Shown here piece by piece: positions 6,716-7,107 of a stretch of DNA of 7,107 nucleotides. How positions within the stretch are numbered: the stretch's first letter is position 1; each line of letters starts with the position of its first letter. The translations under genes were made by a program, and so were the position numbers. Source of the DNA: Planctomycetaceae bacterium (GTDB lineage: Bacteria > Planctomycetota > Planctomycetia > Pirellulales > UBA1268); NCBI GenBank assembly GCA_002694955.1, contig NZNR01000003.1:1-7107 (forward strand), in the 5' to 3' direction. Under the pieces are notes generated by a model. The model was not told where the DNA came from. It saw nothing but the letters and a program-made list of their open reading frames with translations, and ran no database searches.

Positions 6716-6886
6716 AGGGGCATCCGTGCTCCATCGTTCCACTGCAAATATCCAGCTGTAGCCATTCCTTCGACTACCTTTCATTGAATAGTGGCATCTA
6801 CGGAGAATAGAGAACAACGGCGATCAACGGCAAGTCGGACCATCGAGAAAATACGTCTGATTCTCACATTTGCGAATTTTACTTCT
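6716..6886. other. Gap between the histidine kinase fragment and shc
   Basis: These 171 bp (273 bp if shc starts at 6613) lie between two minus-strand genes. Besides the promoter-like pair at 6833-6804 and in-frame extensions of shc at 6784 and 6817, I see no hairpin with a T-run and no RNA gene. Whether shc is transcribed from its own promoter or by readthrough from the kinase cannot be decided by eye. Confidence 0.55.
6804..6833 (-). promoter_or_regulatory. Weak sigma70-like promoter candidate for shc-hpnH
   Basis: Reading the minus strand, TTGCCG (6833-6828) and TATTCT (6809-6804) are 18 bp apart, each matching 4 of 6 consensus positions. Transcription would start near 6797, leaving about 80 nt before ATG 6715. 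That would exclude the TTG at 6817 as start. The match is weak and positional. Confidence 0.22.
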
Positions 6887-7107
6887 TTAGGCAAAGGACT
6901 GGCTTGTGATACTAGGAGATATAGGCTGTCTTTGCGGCCCCGGTAGGTGTACAGAAACGATAGTTCCCTGCTGAACCCGGGACTCGATAGATAGACGACC
7001 ACCATTGCCCTCGATGAGACGAAAAGCCTTAGAGAGTCCCAACCCAATACCACGCCCAGCCTCTCGGCCACTAAAAAATGGATCAAACATGCGGGCCATT
7101 GTCTCAC
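6887..7107 (-). CDS. Sensor histidine kinase, C-terminal end of the ATP-binding domain (partial)
   Basis: The frame enters from the right edge and ends at TAA 6889-6887, leaving 73 complete codons. It shows the end of a HATPase_c domain: the F-box MFDPFFSGREAGRG followed by the G2 box GIGLGLSKAFRLIEGNGG and the closing strands GRLSIESRVQQGTIVSVHLP. A short polar tail of about 17 residues follows. The N, G1 and H boxes and any sensor domain lie outside the window. The family autophosphorylates on histidine and passes phosphate to a response regulator; the input signal and partner are not visible. The FSGREAGRGIGLGLSK wording is one I associate with kinases of Planctomycetota and relatives. It is upstream of shc on the same strand but separated by at least 171 bp, so co-transcription is open. 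Confidence 0.88.
   Translation of the reverse strand, partial: ETMARMFDPFFSGREAGRGIGLGLSKAFRLIEGNGGRLSIESRVQQGTIVSVHLPGPQRQPISPSITSQSFA

Noticed and set aside
6781..7107. A 108-codon minus-strand open frame overlapping the kinase end
   Set aside because: The alternative frame (6887-7107) carries the HATPase F and G2 boxes, so this one is a shadow.

Overview
The window (7,107 bp, by eye near 50% GC, almost fully coding) looks like chromosomal DNA from a hopanoid-producing bacterium. The squalene-hopene cyclase has the VPFADHNAMIDP loop. The histidine kinase fragment at the right edge has an FDPFFSGREAGRG...GLGLSK signature, which I associate with Planctomycetota or related PVC bacteria. That assignment is an inference from motif style, with moderate confidence at best.

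Layout, left to right. (1) 1-596, minus: the N-terminal ~198 residues of an ABC-F ATPase of the EttA type, running off the left edge. (2) 597-853: a 257-bp divergent intergenic region with a small GNRA-type hairpin, an AT-rich palindrome and a weak promoter-like pair. (3) 854-1747 and 1803-2231, plus: a two-domain rhodanese sulfurtransferase with a CRIGERS active-site loop, followed 55 bp later by a SufE-family sulfur acceptor, probably one operon. (4) 2326-3378, plus: a full-length ROK-family sugar kinase or kinase-like protein with the complete zinc motif. (5) 3426-6715, minus: hpnH (radical SAM adenosylhopane synthase) and, upstream of it, the shc/hpnF squalene-hopene cyclase. Stop and start overlap as ATGA, so the two are very likely translationally coupled. 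(6) 6887-7107, minus: the C-terminal end of a sensor histidine kinase, running off the right edge.

How the genes fit together. Shc cyclises squalene to hopene, and HpnH adds a 5'-deoxyadenosyl group to hopene to give adenosylhopane, the first step of extended C35 hopanoid synthesis. The rhodanese and SufE together suggest persulfide sulfur handling, possibly feeding Fe-S assembly. HpnH is itself a 4Fe-4S enzyme, but no direct link between the two groups can be shown from this window. EttA, the ROK protein and the kinase look like ordinary neighbours.

I see no mobile element, CRISPR array, tRNA or rRNA, and no convincing sign of a wholly new system. The points most worth a second look are the rhodanese-SufE pairing, the coupled hopanoid pair, and a short reading frame that ends inside the ettA Shine-Dalgarno sequence.
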